The notes: generated by a model not told the origin, from the letters alone. Positions 47,030-56,488 are shown, numbered from the stretch's first letter. The stretch is 64,000 nucleotides of DNA from Lysobacter sp. M2-1 (GCF_022662495.1 NZ_JAKPBU010000001.1:1054001-1118000), one strand, 5' to 3'. Numbers and translations: made by a program.

Positions 47030-47059
47030 AGCCTAGAGGGCCGTCCATGGCCTTGTCAA
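47030..47059 (-). promoter_or_regulatory. candidate promoter of the XRE operon
   Basis: On the minus strand TTGACA (47059-47054), part of operator O2, and TAGGCT (47035-47030) are 18 bases apart. The -35 element is perfect and the -10 weak, as is common in this GC-rich genome. Confidence 0.5.
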
Positions 47060-47071
47060 GCACCCTTGACA
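47054..47071. promoter_or_regulatory. operator O2 of the XRE operon
   Basis: TGTCAAGCACCCTTGACA has the same 7-base arms and 4-base spacer as O1, 45 bases away centre to centre. It overlaps the -35 element. Confidence 0.75.
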
Positions 47072-47208
47072 GGGCTGGTGGCGGAGCGCTGTCCTGCTGT
47101 TGACGTAATTTCTGGCGGTGGGCGAGTCCGGCGGTGCTTGCGAAGCACGGGTTCGCCCGCTGGTGAGCGCCACGCGCGCTGCGCATGGCGGGAGATCCGC
47201 TGCGAATC

Positions 47209-47973
47209 CTATTTGCTGCTGACGTATTTCTCGCGGCGGATCTGCGGCACCGGCAGGCCGCGGCCCTTGAGGTGCTCGAAACAGGCATCGACCATGTTCG
47301 GGTTGCCGCACAGGTAGGCGATGTCGCCTTCCGCATTCGGTGCGAATTCGTCAAGGAAGTTCTGCACGTAGCCGTGGCGTACATCCGGGTGCGCCTGCGG
47401 AGAGCCTGGCGCCGGCAATTCGCGCGAGAAACAGGGAACGAAGCGGAAGCCCGGGTGGACCTGGGCGAAGGCGCGGAACTCGTCGCCGTACAGCAGCTCG
47501 CCCGGATTGCGGGCGCCGAACAACAGGACCACTTCCACGCCGCGCTCGCCGATCAGCTTCTCAATCGAAGGCAGCATCGCGCGATACGGCGTGACGCCGG
47601 TGCCGGTGCCGACCAGCAGGTAGCGGCGGTTGGTATCGGCGGGCATCAGGCAGAAGCGCCCATAGGGCCCGCTGGCATCGACGGTTCCGCCGAACTCGAG
47701 CCCTTCGAACAGGGCGGTCGCCGCCCCGCCGGCAACGTAACTCACCGCGATCTCCACCGACTCGCCCGGTCCCAGGGCGTGATCGTGTACGGTCGCCAGC
47801 GAGTAGGACCGCTTGGTCGGGGTGCCGTCGGCATAGTGGAAATGCACCTGGACGAACTGGCCGGGAATGAAATCCAGCGGCAGGCCGTCGGCTCGGACGA
47901 ATCCAAGATGGGCCACGCTCGGGGCCAGCATGCGCCGCGACACCAGCTGCAAAGGGAAATGGACAATAGCCAA
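47209..47973 (-). CDS. ferredoxin-NADP reductase family protein
   Basis: FAD/NADPH oxidoreductase, about 254 residues from a TTG start at 47973 (AIVHFPLQLVSRRMLAPSVAHL); an alternative GTG at 48000 adds nine residues. The FAD-binding motif is RSYSLAT, the pyrophosphate loop GPYGRF, the NADP site GTGTGVTPYRAML and LLFGARNPGELLY, and the C-terminal CGNPNMVDACFEHLKG. It moves electrons between NADPH and ferredoxin or flavodoxin. It is divergent from yadG. Confidence 0.85.
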   Translation of the reverse strand: MAIVHFPLQLVSRRMLAPSVAHLGFVRADGLPLDFIPGQFVQVHFHYADGTPTKRSYSLATVHDHALGPGESVEIAVSYVAGGAATALFEGLEFGGTVDASGPYGRFCLMPADTNRRYLLVGTGTGVTPYRAMLPSIEKLIGERGVEVVLLFGARNPGELLYGDEFRAFAQVHPGFRFVPCFSRELPAPGSPQAHPDVRHGYVQNFLDEFAPNAEGDIAYLCGNPNMVDACFEHLKGRGLPVPQIRREKYVSSK

Positions 47974-48094
47974 ATGCGGTTTCCGCTTCGGGGCCCGCAC
48001 CAGGGCAGGCGGTGCAACGCACCGTGGCCGGAGCGTCGCGAACGAGCCGCCTATACTACCGGCCCCGCCGCACGTGCTGCGGCCCAGGTGATAC

Positions 48095-49075
48095 ATGAGC
48101 TCCGGAAATTCCATGGAAACGGCGCCCGCGGCGCTGCCGGTGCCAGCTCTTCGGGTGCATGAGCTGCGCAAGACCTACGACAACGGCGTCCACGCGCTCA
48201 AGGGCGTCTCGCTCGAAGTGGCCCCCGGCGACTTCTACGCCCTGCTCGGGCCCAACGGCGCGGGCAAATCGACCCTGATCGGGATCGTCTCCTCGCTGGT
48301 CAACAAGAGCTCGGGCGATGTGTCGGTGTTCGGCGTGGACATCGCCCGCCAGCGCGACGCGGCCATGCGCCTGCTCGGCCTGGTGCCGCAGGAACTGAAC
48401 TTCAACATGTTCGAAAAGCCGCGCGACATCCTGGTCAACTACGCCGGCTTCTACGGCATTCCGCGCGCCCGGGCGCTGGTGCGCGCGGAGGAAGAGCTCA
48501 AGCGCGCGCAGCTGTGGGACAAGGCCGACAAGATGAGCCGCACGCTTTCTGGGGGAATGAAACGGCGGCTGATGATCGCGCGCGCCATGATGACCCGGCC
48601 CCGGCTGCTGATCCTCGACGAGCCCACTGCCGGCGTGGACATCGAGATCCGGCGCGGCATGTGGAAGACCCTGCGCGAGATCAACGCCGCCGGCACCACC
48701 ATCATCCTCACCACCCATTACCTGGAGGAGGCCGAAAGCCTGTGCCGCAACCTGGCGATCATCGACAAGGGCGTGATCGTGGACCAGGGGCCGATGAAGT
48801 CGCTGCTGGCCAAGCTCGATGTGGAGGGCTTCCTGTTCGACATCGAAGGCGCACTGCCGCAGACATTGCCGGCGATCGACGGTGCCACGCTGGTGGCGGT
48901 GGACGACCACACGCTGGACCTGGACATGCCGCGGGCCATGGACCTCAACCGTGTGTTCGCCGCGCTCAACGAAGCCGGCATCCGCGTGCGCTCGATGCGG
49001 ACCAAGTCCAACCGGCTGGAAGAGCTGTTCGTGCGCCTGACCGGTCAGCACGTCGATGCGGAGGCCGCGGCGTGA
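48095..49075 (+). CDS. yadG: ABC transporter ATP-binding protein YadG
   Basis: ABC ATPase, 326 residues, very similar in motif order to E. coli YadG. Walker A is GPNGAGKSTLIGIVSSLVNK, the signature LSGGMKRRLMIARAMM, Walker B LLILDEPTAGVDIE and the H-loop TTHYLEEAE, with a C-terminal extension ending SNRLEELFVRLTG. It is coupled to the permease by a GTGA overlap. The substrate of YadGH is unknown. Confidence 0.93.
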   Translation: MSSGNSMETAPAALPVPALRVHELRKTYDNGVHALKGVSLEVAPGDFYALLGPNGAGKSTLIGIVSSLVNKSSGDVSVFGVDIARQRDAAMRLLGLVPQELNFNMFEKPRDILVNYAGFYGIPRARALVRAEEELKRAQLWDKADKMSRTLSGGMKRRLMIARAMMTRPRLLILDEPTAGVDIEIRRGMWKTLREINAAGTTIILTTHYLEEAESLCRNLAIIDKGVIVDQGPMKSLLAKLDVEGFLFDIEGALPQTLPAIDGATLVAVDDHTLDLDMPRAMDLNRVFAALNEAGIRVRSMRTKSNRLEELFVRLTGQHVDAEAAA

Positions 49076-49881
49076 ACGCATCGCAGGTTCCCGTGACCGA
49101 AGGCGGCAGCACCGCCAGCCGCAACTGGGTCGCGCTGCTCACCATCATGCGCCGCGAGGTGATGCGCATCCTGCGCATCTGGGGCCAGACCCTGGTGCCG
49201 CCGGCGATCACCATGACCCTGTACTTCCTGATCTTCGGCGGCCTGATCGGCTCGCGCGTAGGGGAGATGGACGGCATCCGCTACATGGATTTCATCGTCC
49301 CCGGGCTGGTGATGATGAGCGTGATCCAGAACAGCTACGGCAACATTTCCTCCAGCTTTTTCGGCGCCAAGTTCGGCCGCCACGTCGAGGAACTGCTGGT
49401 CAGCCCGATGCCCAGCTGGGTGGTGCTCGGTGGCTATGTCGCCGGTGCGGTGCTGCGCGGGCTGATGGTCGGGATCATCGTGCTGTGCATCGCCATGTTC
49501 TTCACCAAGGTGCGGCTGCCGCACCCGCTGGTGACCCTCTCGACGGTACTGCTCGGCGCCACCATCTTTTCGCTGGCCGGTTTCGTCAACGCGGTCTACG
49601 CCAAGAAGTTCGACGACGTGGCGATCGTGCCGATCTTCATCCTCACGCCGCTGACCTACCTGGGTGGCGTGTTCTATTCGGTCAAGCTGCTGCCCGACTG
49701 GGCCCAGACCCTGACCCTGGCCAACCCGATCTTCTACATGGTCAACGCCTTCCGCTACGGCCTGCTCGGCGTGTCCGACGTGCCGCTGTGGATCGCGTAT
49801 GCGCTGATGCTGGGCTTCGTGGTCGGGCTGGCGACATTGGGACTTTGGTTGCTCAAGCGCGGGGTTGGTTTGCGGAGCTGA
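49072..49881 (+). CDS. yadH: ABC-2 permease YadH
   Basis: ABC-2 type permease, 269 residues from GTG 49072, with six membrane helices. The segment LIGSRVGEMDGIRYMDFIVPGLVMMSVIQNSYGNISSSFF and the GRHVEELLVSPMPSWVVLGGY loop are the family hallmarks. The overlapping start with yadG decides the initiation codon over upstream open frame. Confidence 0.93.
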   Translation: MNASQVPVTEGGSTASRNWVALLTIMRREVMRILRIWGQTLVPPAITMTLYFLIFGGLIGSRVGEMDGIRYMDFIVPGLVMMSVIQNSYGNISSSFFGAKFGRHVEELLVSPMPSWVVLGGYVAGAVLRGLMVGIIVLCIAMFFTKVRLPHPLVTLSTVLLGATIFSLAGFVNAVYAKKFDDVAIVPIFILTPLTYLGGVFYSVKLLPDWAQTLTLANPIFYMVNAFRYGLLGVSDVPLWIAYALMLGFVVGLATLGLWLLKRGVGLRS

Positions 49882-49943
49882 ACGCGGCGCGGCACACTAA
49901 TGCCCGGGCGTGGGGACGCCCGTCACTCCAAGGGGACACCGAC

Positions 49944-50864
49944 ATGACGTTGGCGAAGGGATGGCTGCTCGGCCTGTTGGCCGTCGGCCTGGGCGCGATC
50001 GCGCACGGCGCTGCGGCGCAGGGACAGGAAGAAGCACAAAAACAGGCGCAGGCGCTGGTGGCCTCGCTGAAGTTCCGCGATGGCGAGGTCGCGGTGCCGG
50101 GTGCGGAGGCGCGCTTCCGGCTGGACCAGAATTTCCGCTATCTCGAGGCGGCCGATGCACGCAAGGTGCTGGAGCAGCTCTGGGGCAATCCGCCCGACGA
50201 CAGCGTGCTGGGCCTGGTGGTGCCGCGCGGACGCGGCGTGCTGGACGAGCAGGGCTGGGCGGTAGTGGTGACTTATTCCGACGACGGCTACGTGTCCGAC
50301 GACGACGCGGCCGAGATCGACTACGCCGAGTTGCTGCAGGAGATGAAGGACGGCACCAGTGAAGAGAACGCTGCGCGCAAGGAGGCCGGCTATGGCGGCA
50401 TCGAGCTGATCGGCTGGGCCGAGCCGCCGCACTACGATGCCACCACCAAGAAGCTGTACTGGGCCAAGGAGCTGGCATTCGAGGGCAGCGAAGGCCGCAC
50501 GCTCAATTACGACATCCGCGTGCTCGGGCGCCGCGGTTACCTCAGCCTCAATGCCATTTCGGGCATGGAAGGCCTGAAGGACGTGCAGGCAGGCATGCAG
50601 CGGCTGTTGCCGCAGGTCGAGTTCGACCAGGGCGCGCGCTACGCCGACTACGACAGCAAGACCGACAAGGTGGCCGCCTATGGCATCGCCGCGCTGATCG
50701 GCGGCGGCCTGGCGGCGAAGGCAGGGCTGTTTGCCAAGCTGGGCGTGCTGCTGCTCGGGCTCAAGAAGCTGCTGATTCCGCTGGCGTTGGTCGCCGTGGC
50801 CTTCGGCAAGAAGATCTTCGGGCTGTTCAAACGCGACCGGACGAAAACCGCGACGGTCAGCTGA
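49944..50864 (+). CDS. DUF2167 membrane-anchored protein
   Basis: A DUF2167-family protein, 306 residues. A signal peptide (cleavage near AAAQGQ) is followed by a soluble domain with the family segments PPDDSVLGLVVPRG, WAVVVTYSDDGYVSDDDAA, LIGWAEPPHYDATTKKLYWAKEL and GRRGYLSLNAI, then C-terminal hydrophobic helices and a basic tail. Function is unknown in the family. ATG 49944 follows GGGGACACC. A terminator lies 27 bases after the stop. Confidence 0.88.
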   Translation: MTLAKGWLLGLLAVGLGAIAHGAAAQGQEEAQKQAQALVASLKFRDGEVAVPGAEARFRLDQNFRYLEAADARKVLEQLWGNPPDDSVLGLVVPRGRGVLDEQGWAVVVTYSDDGYVSDDDAAEIDYAELLQEMKDGTSEENAARKEAGYGGIELIGWAEPPHYDATTKKLYWAKELAFEGSEGRTLNYDIRVLGRRGYLSLNAISGMEGLKDVQAGMQRLLPQVEFDQGARYADYDSKTDKVAAYGIAALIGGGLAAKAGLFAKLGVLLLGLKKLLIPLALVAVAFGKKIFGLFKRDRTKTATVS

Positions 50865-50890
50865 AGGCCAGTACTCGAGAAAGGAACGCT

Positions 50891-50920
50891 ACGGCCCGCC
50901 CATGCGCGGGCCGTTTGCGT
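50891..50920. terminator. terminator between DUF2167 gene and tatD
   Basis: ACGGCCCGC (50891-50899) and GCGGGCCGT (50906-50914) form a perfect 9-bp stem followed by TTGCGTT; it lies between convergent genes and can serve both. Confidence 0.75.
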
Positions 50921-51724
50921 TCAGGGCAGGCGGAAGAACGCGCGCGCGCTGGCCACGGTGGCCGATGCGGTGACCTCGAGATCCTCGCCGCGGTCGCGAG
51001 CCAGTTCCTCGACGATATGCGCCAGGTACATCGGTTCGTTGCGGCGGTGCGAAGGCTGCGGCTTGACGGTGCGCGGAAGCAGATAGGGCGCGTCGGTTTC
51101 GACCATCAGCCTGTTCGCCGGGATGTGCTTCACCAGCTCGCGCAGGTGCAGGCCGCGGCGCTCGTCGCACAGCCAGCCGGTGATGCCGACGTACCAGTCC
51201 TGGTCGAGGTAGTCGAACAGCTCTTTGCGGGTGCCGGTGAAGCAATGCACCACGGTTGGGCCCAGCCTGCCGTCGAAGTTCTTCATCACCGCCATGAAGT
51301 CGGCGTGCGCGTCGCGCTGGTGCAGGAACAGCGGCTTGCCGCGGCCGTTGGCGGACAGATCCGCGCCGATCTGCAACTGGCGTTCGAAGGCCTTGCGCTG
51401 CGCCGGCCGCGGCGAGAAGTCGCGGAAATAATCCAGGCCGGTTTCGCCCACCGCGACCACCTGCGGATGCGCGAGCAGCGCGCGCATCTCGGCGTCGCAT
51501 TCGTCGGTGTATTCGATCGCGTGGTGCGGATGCACGCCGGCGGTGGCAGACAGGAAGTCTGGATGCTGCAGCGCCAGCGCCAACGCCTTGGGCGAGTGTT
51601 CGCGGCTCGCGCCGGTGACCACGATCCGGTCCACGCCCGCATCGCGGGCGCGTTGCAGCACCGCATCGCGGTCGTGATCGAAGCTGTCGTGGGTGAGGTT
51701 GGCGCCAATGTCGATCAGTTGCAT
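50921..51724 (-). CDS. tatD: TatD family 3'-5' DNA exonuclease / hydrolase
   Basis: TatD, 267 residues, a metal-dependent TIM-barrel nuclease linked to DNA repair and turnover. Like E. coli TatD it begins IDIGANLTHDSF, without the HxH pair of the YcfH/YjjV branch, and continues with TAGVHPHHA, GETGLDYFRDF, FLHQRDAH, VHCFTGT, YVGITGWLCDERRGL and VETDAPYLLPR, the last supplying metal-site residues. The ITGWLCDERRGL motif places it in TatD proper. Convergent with the DUF2167 gene. Confidence 0.93.
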   Translation of the reverse strand: MQLIDIGANLTHDSFDHDRDAVLQRARDAGVDRIVVTGASREHSPKALALALQHPDFLSATAGVHPHHAIEYTDECDAEMRALLAHPQVVAVGETGLDYFRDFSPRPAQRKAFERQLQIGADLSANGRGKPLFLHQRDAHADFMAVMKNFDGRLGPTVVHCFTGTRKELFDYLDQDWYVGITGWLCDERRGLHLRELVKHIPANRLMVETDAPYLLPRTVKPQPSHRRNEPMYLAHIVEELARDRGEDLEVTASATVASARAFFRLP

Positions 51725-51841
51725 CGGGCAAGTCTAGCAATGCAGTCAACGACTAAAACGAGATGAGAGCGACCCCGGATCGGGTCCGGGGCAGGCTCTC
51801 GGTCGCGAATGCTCCGTGCCTTCTCGCTCTAATCGGTGGAA

Positions 51842-51869
51842 GCATCGCGGCCGAGGCCGCTCCCACAGG
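51842..51869. repeat. REP-like element
   Basis: GCATCGCGGCCGAGGCCGCTCCCACAGG contains a short GGCC-rich palindrome followed by the CTCCCACAGG tail typical of REP elements in Pseudomonas and xanthomonads. It lies between tatD and the endonuclease gene; the first 12 bases recur at 56522-56533. Confidence 0.65.
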
Positions 51870-51878
51870 CGTAAGCAG

Positions 51879-53657
51879 TCAGTTCAACTGACAGCTCGAA
51901 GGTTGGCTCGAAGTGAACAGCGCGCTGCTCGCCCATTCGGGATGATCGATGAAGGGATTGCGATTGCCCTGGAATTCGTAGATCACTTCGTTGCGCTCGC
52001 GTTCGGCTGCGTCGGGCGGATCGGTCTGGTGCCAGGCCAGCAGAGTCGAGAGCAGGCCCATGTAGGCAGGCGAGGCCGAGGTCATGACGATCCTGCTGCG
52101 GTCGTTGGTCAGCTCCAGATCGGGTTCGGATTGTCCGGTGTTCGAATCGTCGCCGCCTTCGTAGCGGATCGCCATGTACATCACCGCGCGTGCCATGTCG
52201 CCCTTGCGGTGGCCCCAGACCTCGAACGAGCCGCCGTTGCCGTCGGGGCCTTGCACCCAGTTGGAATTGCCCGGATACACGCCGCTACCGCCGCCGTAGC
52301 CGTTGTTGGCCTCGGTCGCGCGCTCGCCGCAGCCGCCGGACTGGGTGCATGCCGCATACGGCTTGTTGCCGCGGTCGGAGTTGAAGCTGGTGTCGCTCAG
52401 ATACAGCATGTGGGTATCGGTATACGGCGCGTACGGCAGGCCCTTGTCGCCGGTGGCGCTGCCGAAGCCGAGCGAGTTCGGCCAGGTGTGCTCGCGGTTG
52501 TAGGTGATGCCAGTGCCGGTGCCCGCGCGCTCGCTGCCCTTGAGATAGCTGCGGTTGCGGTAGACGTCGAGGATGCGGCCGGCGTTGTTCGGATCCTCGT
52601 CGGCGAGCTCCAGGATGTCCCAGGTGTCGGTGCCGCTGGCGCTGTAGGGGTAGACGGTGTGGTTGCGGATCGTCTCGTGCAGCGAGCAGCGCAGCTGCGA
52701 CGCGCTGGAGGTGTTGACCCGCGCGTAGTAGTCGCCGGGCGTGCTTCCAGACGCGATGTCGAAATCGATCGCGGTGTCCTGCACCGGATGCGTGCCACCG
52801 CTGTCGCTGACCTTGCTCGCGACCACGGTGAACAGACATCTCTCGCCAGCCGTGAGCGTGGCTGCGGGATCAATCGAAAACGTGCTGCCGCTGCTGGCAT
52901 GCGACAGCGCGACGTTCCCGGACGTGGCGCAGGCCAGGGTGAAGGCGCCGCTGACCAGCGACACGCTTTCGCTGAAGCTCACCGAGAGATTGCCCGTGGC
53001 CGGAAAATCGGTGGCGCCCTGAACGGGCGTGGTCGCGGTGACTGCCGGCGGCGTGTTGCTGGCGGAACTGAAGCTCTGGCCGTTGTTGCAGCGGCCGAAG
53101 GTCTGGATGGCCGAGCTGCGCCAGCTGAAGTTGCCGTAGCTGCTGCCGCTGCCGCCCAGCTGCAGCGAAGTGCCGGCCGCGGTGGAGCCGCTCTCGGCGA
53201 CCGGCAGGTTGCTGCTGGTGCGGCCGGCGGCGGGGCCGTTACTGGCGGTGATCTGGCCTTCGTAGCTCAGGAACTGCACCACTTGCCCGCTGGCGTTGAC
53301 CAGGGCGAAACCGTCGTTGGCCCCGTTCTGGATGCCGTTGCTGGGATAGCTCAGCGTGGCGATGCGCACGCTGGCGCCGCAGGTCACGAGGCTGCCGGCC
53401 GGGACCGCATCGTTGTCGTAGGTGGTCGCGGCCGAAGGCGTGGAGCCGTTGTACAGATAGATGCGGTACCCGCTGAGCGACTCGCCCGCGGTAGCCACCA
53501 CTTCGATGCGCTCGCCGGTGTCGCCGCTGGAGGTGGCGTCGTCGTAGTGGAATTCGTTGATGAACACCGCCGCGTGCGCGGGCTGGCCGATGAGCAGTGC
53601 GGCAAGCGCGCAACAGGCGAGAAGGGCATGCCGGTGGAAGGGCGCGGGACGGCGCAT
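51879..53657 (-). CDS. secreted endonuclease I with lamin-tail and Ig-like domains
   Basis: A 592-residue exported nuclease. The signal peptide (cleavage near PAHA) is followed by a lamin-tail-like domain (VFINEFHYDDATSSGDTGERIEVVA, residues about 30-170), a Big_5-like Ig domain (PPAVTATTPVQGATDFPATGNLSVSFSE, about 200-305), and a C-terminal endonuclease I domain with the metal-binding YNREHTWPNSLG and the HMLYLSD and GDMARAVMYMAIRY segments. Many endonuclease I enzymes are secreted and degrade extracellular DNA for nutrition or biofilm turnover. Confidence 0.9.
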   Translation of the reverse strand: MRRPAPFHRHALLACCALAALLIGQPAHAAVFINEFHYDDATSSGDTGERIEVVATAGESLSGYRIYLYNGSTPSAATTYDNDAVPAGSLVTCGASVRIATLSYPSNGIQNGANDGFALVNASGQVVQFLSYEGQITASNGPAAGRTSSNLPVAESGSTAAGTSLQLGGSGSSYGNFSWRSSAIQTFGRCNNGQSFSSASNTPPAVTATTPVQGATDFPATGNLSVSFSESVSLVSGAFTLACATSGNVALSHASSGSTFSIDPAATLTAGERCLFTVVASKVSDSGGTHPVQDTAIDFDIASGSTPGDYYARVNTSSASQLRCSLHETIRNHTVYPYSASGTDTWDILELADEDPNNAGRILDVYRNRSYLKGSERAGTGTGITYNREHTWPNSLGFGSATGDKGLPYAPYTDTHMLYLSDTSFNSDRGNKPYAACTQSGGCGERATEANNGYGGGSGVYPGNSNWVQGPDGNGGSFEVWGHRKGDMARAVMYMAIRYEGGDDSNTGQSEPDLELTNDRSRIVMTSASPAYMGLLSTLLAWHQTDPPDAAERERNEVIYEFQGNRNPFIDHPEWASSALFTSSQPSSCQLN

Positions 53658-53825
53658 ACGAAGTCCTTTTCGTCAGGGGAACCCGGAATCTAGCCGCGAT
53701 GTATGACCATCGTCATCTTGCCCTGCAACAGAACTGCGCGCGTCGGCGCGCATCCCGAGGCGACCGATTGCACAATGCGCTGCCCGGGAGCCGCCCTACG
53801 GCGGCGCAGATTCGTTCCAGCGCAT

Positions 53826-56399
53826 ATGGCGGCTTCCGCAGACCTCTTTCCCATCTCGTCACTGTTGCCGCAGGTCCGTTCATCGCTGGCCTCGCATCCG
53901 CGTCTGGTGCTGGAAGCGCCGCCCGGTGCCGGCAAGACCACGCAGGTGCCGCTGGCGCTGCTCGACGCGGATTGGCTGCAGGGCAGGAAGATCGTGATGC
54001 TGGAGCCGCGCCGCGTGGCCGCGCGCGCCGCGGCCGCGTTCATGGCCCGCCAGCTTGGTGAGGACATCGGTGACACGGTCGGCTACCGGATCCGTTTCGA
54101 GAACCGGATTTCGGCCCGCACCCGGATCGAGGTCGTGACCGAAGGCATCCTGACCCGGATGCTGCAGGACGATCCCGAGCTTGGCGGCACCGGTCCCGGC
54201 AGCATCGGCGCGCTGCTGTTCGACGAATTCCATGAGCGCCATCTCGCCGGCGACCTGGGGCTGGCGCTGGCCCTGGACGTGCAGGCAGGCTTGCGCGAAG
54301 ACCTGCGCATCGTGGTGATGTCGGCCACGCTCGACGGCGAACGCATGGCGCGATGGCTGGACGCCCCGCGCCTGTCGAGCGCGGGACGCAGCTTTCCGGT
54401 CGAGATCGCCTCGTTTCCCGCGCGGCGCGAGGAAGCACTGGAAGCGCAGACTGTTCGTGCCGTGGTGCACGCGCTCGCTGTCCATCCGGGCGACGTGCTG
54501 GTGTTCCTGCCCGGGCAGCGCGAGATCGCACGCGTGGAGGCGGCGCTGACGCAACGCGAGGCCGGAAGCGGTGAGCACCCGCAAGCGGACGTGCTTGCGC
54601 TGCATGGCGAACTGCCAGTGGAACAGCAGTCGCGCGTTCTGCAGCCCGCGCCCGACGGCGTGCGCCGCGTGGTGCTCGCGACCAACGTGGCCGAATCCAG
54701 CGTCACCCTGCCGGGCGTGCGCGTGGTCATCGATACGGGTCTTGCGCGTGAACCGCGCTTCGATCCGAACAGCGGCTTTTCGCGGCTCGACATGGTGACG
54801 ATCTCGCAGGCCTCGGCCGACCAGCGCGCCGGCCGCGCCGGACGTGTCGCGGACGGCTGGGCGTACCGGCTGTGGCCCGCGTCGCAGCGGCTGGAACCGC
54901 AGCGGCGCGCGGAAATCGCGCAGGTCGAACTCGCCGCCCTGGCGCTCGAACTCGCCGCCTGGGGTAGCGATGCCGTGCGCTTCCTTGATCCACCGCCGGC
55001 CGGCGCGCTGGCCGCGGCGCGCGACCTGCTGCTGCGGCTCGGTGCGCTGTCCCCGCATGGCGAGGACGAGGCACGGCGCTGGGACATCACTTCGGCCGGC
55101 CGGCGCATGCTGACGCTCGGTACGCATCCGCGGCTGGCGGCGATGCTGCTCGCGCCGGCAACGCCGGCGGAGTCCGCGCTGGCCTGCGATCTGGCCGCGC
55201 TGGTCGAGGCGCGCGATCCCCTGCTCTCGGGAAGCGGAGGTCCCCGATCCGATGCGCTGGCCCACCGTTGGCAGGCCCTGGCCGGGTATCGCGAATCTCG
55301 CGTCCCCGCCGGCGCCAGCCGCAGCGCCCTGGCCGCGATCGACGCGGCCGCCGGGCAATGGCGTCGCCGCTTGCGCATCGATGCGCGTTCGCCGCGCGAT
55401 GTGCCCGCGCATGCGATCGGCGACCGCCTGCTGCACGCCTTCCCGGATCGCATCGCCCATCGGCACGCGGCTGATCCACTGCGCTACCAGCTCGCGAACG
55501 GACGCATGGCGCGCCTGTTCGAAGACAGCGCCCTGTATGGTGAAGCGTGGATCGTCGCCGGCGAGCTGCGCTTCGAGCGCAGCCGCGATGCGTTGATCCT
55601 GCGCGGCGCGCCGTTGGATGAAGCCGAACTGCGCCGCGCCTTCCCCGGGCGCTTCGTCGAACAGGACGTGGTGCGGTGGGACCCGGTGGCGCGCGCGCTG
55701 GTGGCACAGCGCGAGCGGCGCTATGACGGGATCGTGCTCGATACCCGGCCCGCCGGGCAGGTCGATCCCGCGCAGGCGGCGCAGGCGCTGACCGATGCGG
55801 TCGTCGAACTGGGCATTGAGGTGCTGCCATGGAGCCCGGAACTTGCGCAGTGGCGCGCGCGCATCCGCTGCCTGCGCGCATGGATGCCGCAGCTTGGCCT
55901 GCCGGACCTGTCGGATGACGCGCTGCTGACGGCGCGCGACGCCTGGCTGCGTCCGGCCTTCGCCGGCAAGCGTCGCCTGGACGCGTTGAGCGAAGGCGAG
56001 CTGGCGCTGGCGTTGAAGGGACTGCTCGACGGGTTGCTCCGCAGGCAGGTGGATACGCTCGCACCCATCCAGATCGGCGTGCCTTCAGGCATGCAGCGGC
56101 GTATCGAATACGGGTGGCAAACGGCCGAGGAAGCGCCGGTGGCGCCGGTGCTGGCGGTCAAGCTGCAGGAGCTGTTCGGATGGACCGACACGCCGCGCAT
56201 CGCCGAGGGTCGGATCCCGCTCACCTTGCACCTGCTTTCACCGGCCGGCCGGCCGCTGCAGGTCACGCAGGACCTGCGGGGTTTCTGGGAACGGACGTAT
56301 CCGGAGGTGCGCAGGGAAATGAAGGGGCGCTATCCGAAGCATCCGTGGCCTGAGGATCCGTGGAACGCAGTGGCGACCCACCGCGCCAAACCACGATGA
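53826..56399 (+). CDS. hrpB: ATP-dependent helicase HrpB
   Basis: DEAH-box helicase HrpB, 857 residues. ATG 53826 begins just before the conserved ISSLLPQVRSSLASHPRLVLEAPPGAGKTTQVPLALLD; upstream codons are open but unlike the family. Motif I is PPGAGKTT, motif II DEFH (a DExH variant), motif III SATLDGERM and motif VI QRAGRAGR, followed by the long HrpB-specific C-terminal region ending KGRYPKHPWPEDPWNAV. Its RNA or DNA substrate is uncertain; HrpB affects surface attachment in Xanthomonas. Confidence 0.94.
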   Translation: MAASADLFPISSLLPQVRSSLASHPRLVLEAPPGAGKTTQVPLALLDADWLQGRKIVMLEPRRVAARAAAAFMARQLGEDIGDTVGYRIRFENRISARTRIEVVTEGILTRMLQDDPELGGTGPGSIGALLFDEFHERHLAGDLGLALALDVQAGLREDLRIVVMSATLDGERMARWLDAPRLSSAGRSFPVEIASFPARREEALEAQTVRAVVHALAVHPGDVLVFLPGQREIARVEAALTQREAGSGEHPQADVLALHGELPVEQQSRVLQPAPDGVRRVVLATNVAESSVTLPGVRVVIDTGLAREPRFDPNSGFSRLDMVTISQASADQRAGRAGRVADGWAYRLWPASQRLEPQRRAEIAQVELAALALELAAWGSDAVRFLDPPPAGALAAARDLLLRLGALSPHGEDEARRWDITSAGRRMLTLGTHPRLAAMLLAPATPAESALACDLAALVEARDPLLSGSGGPRSDALAHRWQALAGYRESRVPAGASRSALAAIDAAAGQWRRRLRIDARSPRDVPAHAIGDRLLHAFPDRIAHRHAADPLRYQLANGRMARLFEDSALYGEAWIVAGELRFERSRDALILRGAPLDEAELRRAFPGRFVEQDVVRWDPVARALVAQRERRYDGIVLDTRPAGQVDPAQAAQALTDAVVELGIEVLPWSPELAQWRARIRCLRAWMPQLGLPDLSDDALLTARDAWLRPAFAGKRRLDALSEGELALALKGLLDGLLRRQVDTLAPIQIGVPSGMQRRIEYGWQTAEEAPVAPVLAVKLQELFGWTDTPRIAEGRIPLTLHLLSPAGRPLQVTQDLRGFWERTYPEVRREMKGRYPKHPWPEDPWNAVATHRAKPR

Positions 56400-56488
56400 A
56401 CAGGAAAAGCGTCGCTCTCAATAGGTTTTCTCCCCCGCTGCGGCGGGATGTGGAAAGTCGTTTCGGATGGTTTCTCGCGGCGCGGCAT

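Noticed and set aside
51772-51790. CCCCGGA/TCCGGGG inverted repeat as terminator or operator
   Set aside because: It is not followed by T residues on either strand and lies upstream of tatD's start, so no role can be assigned.
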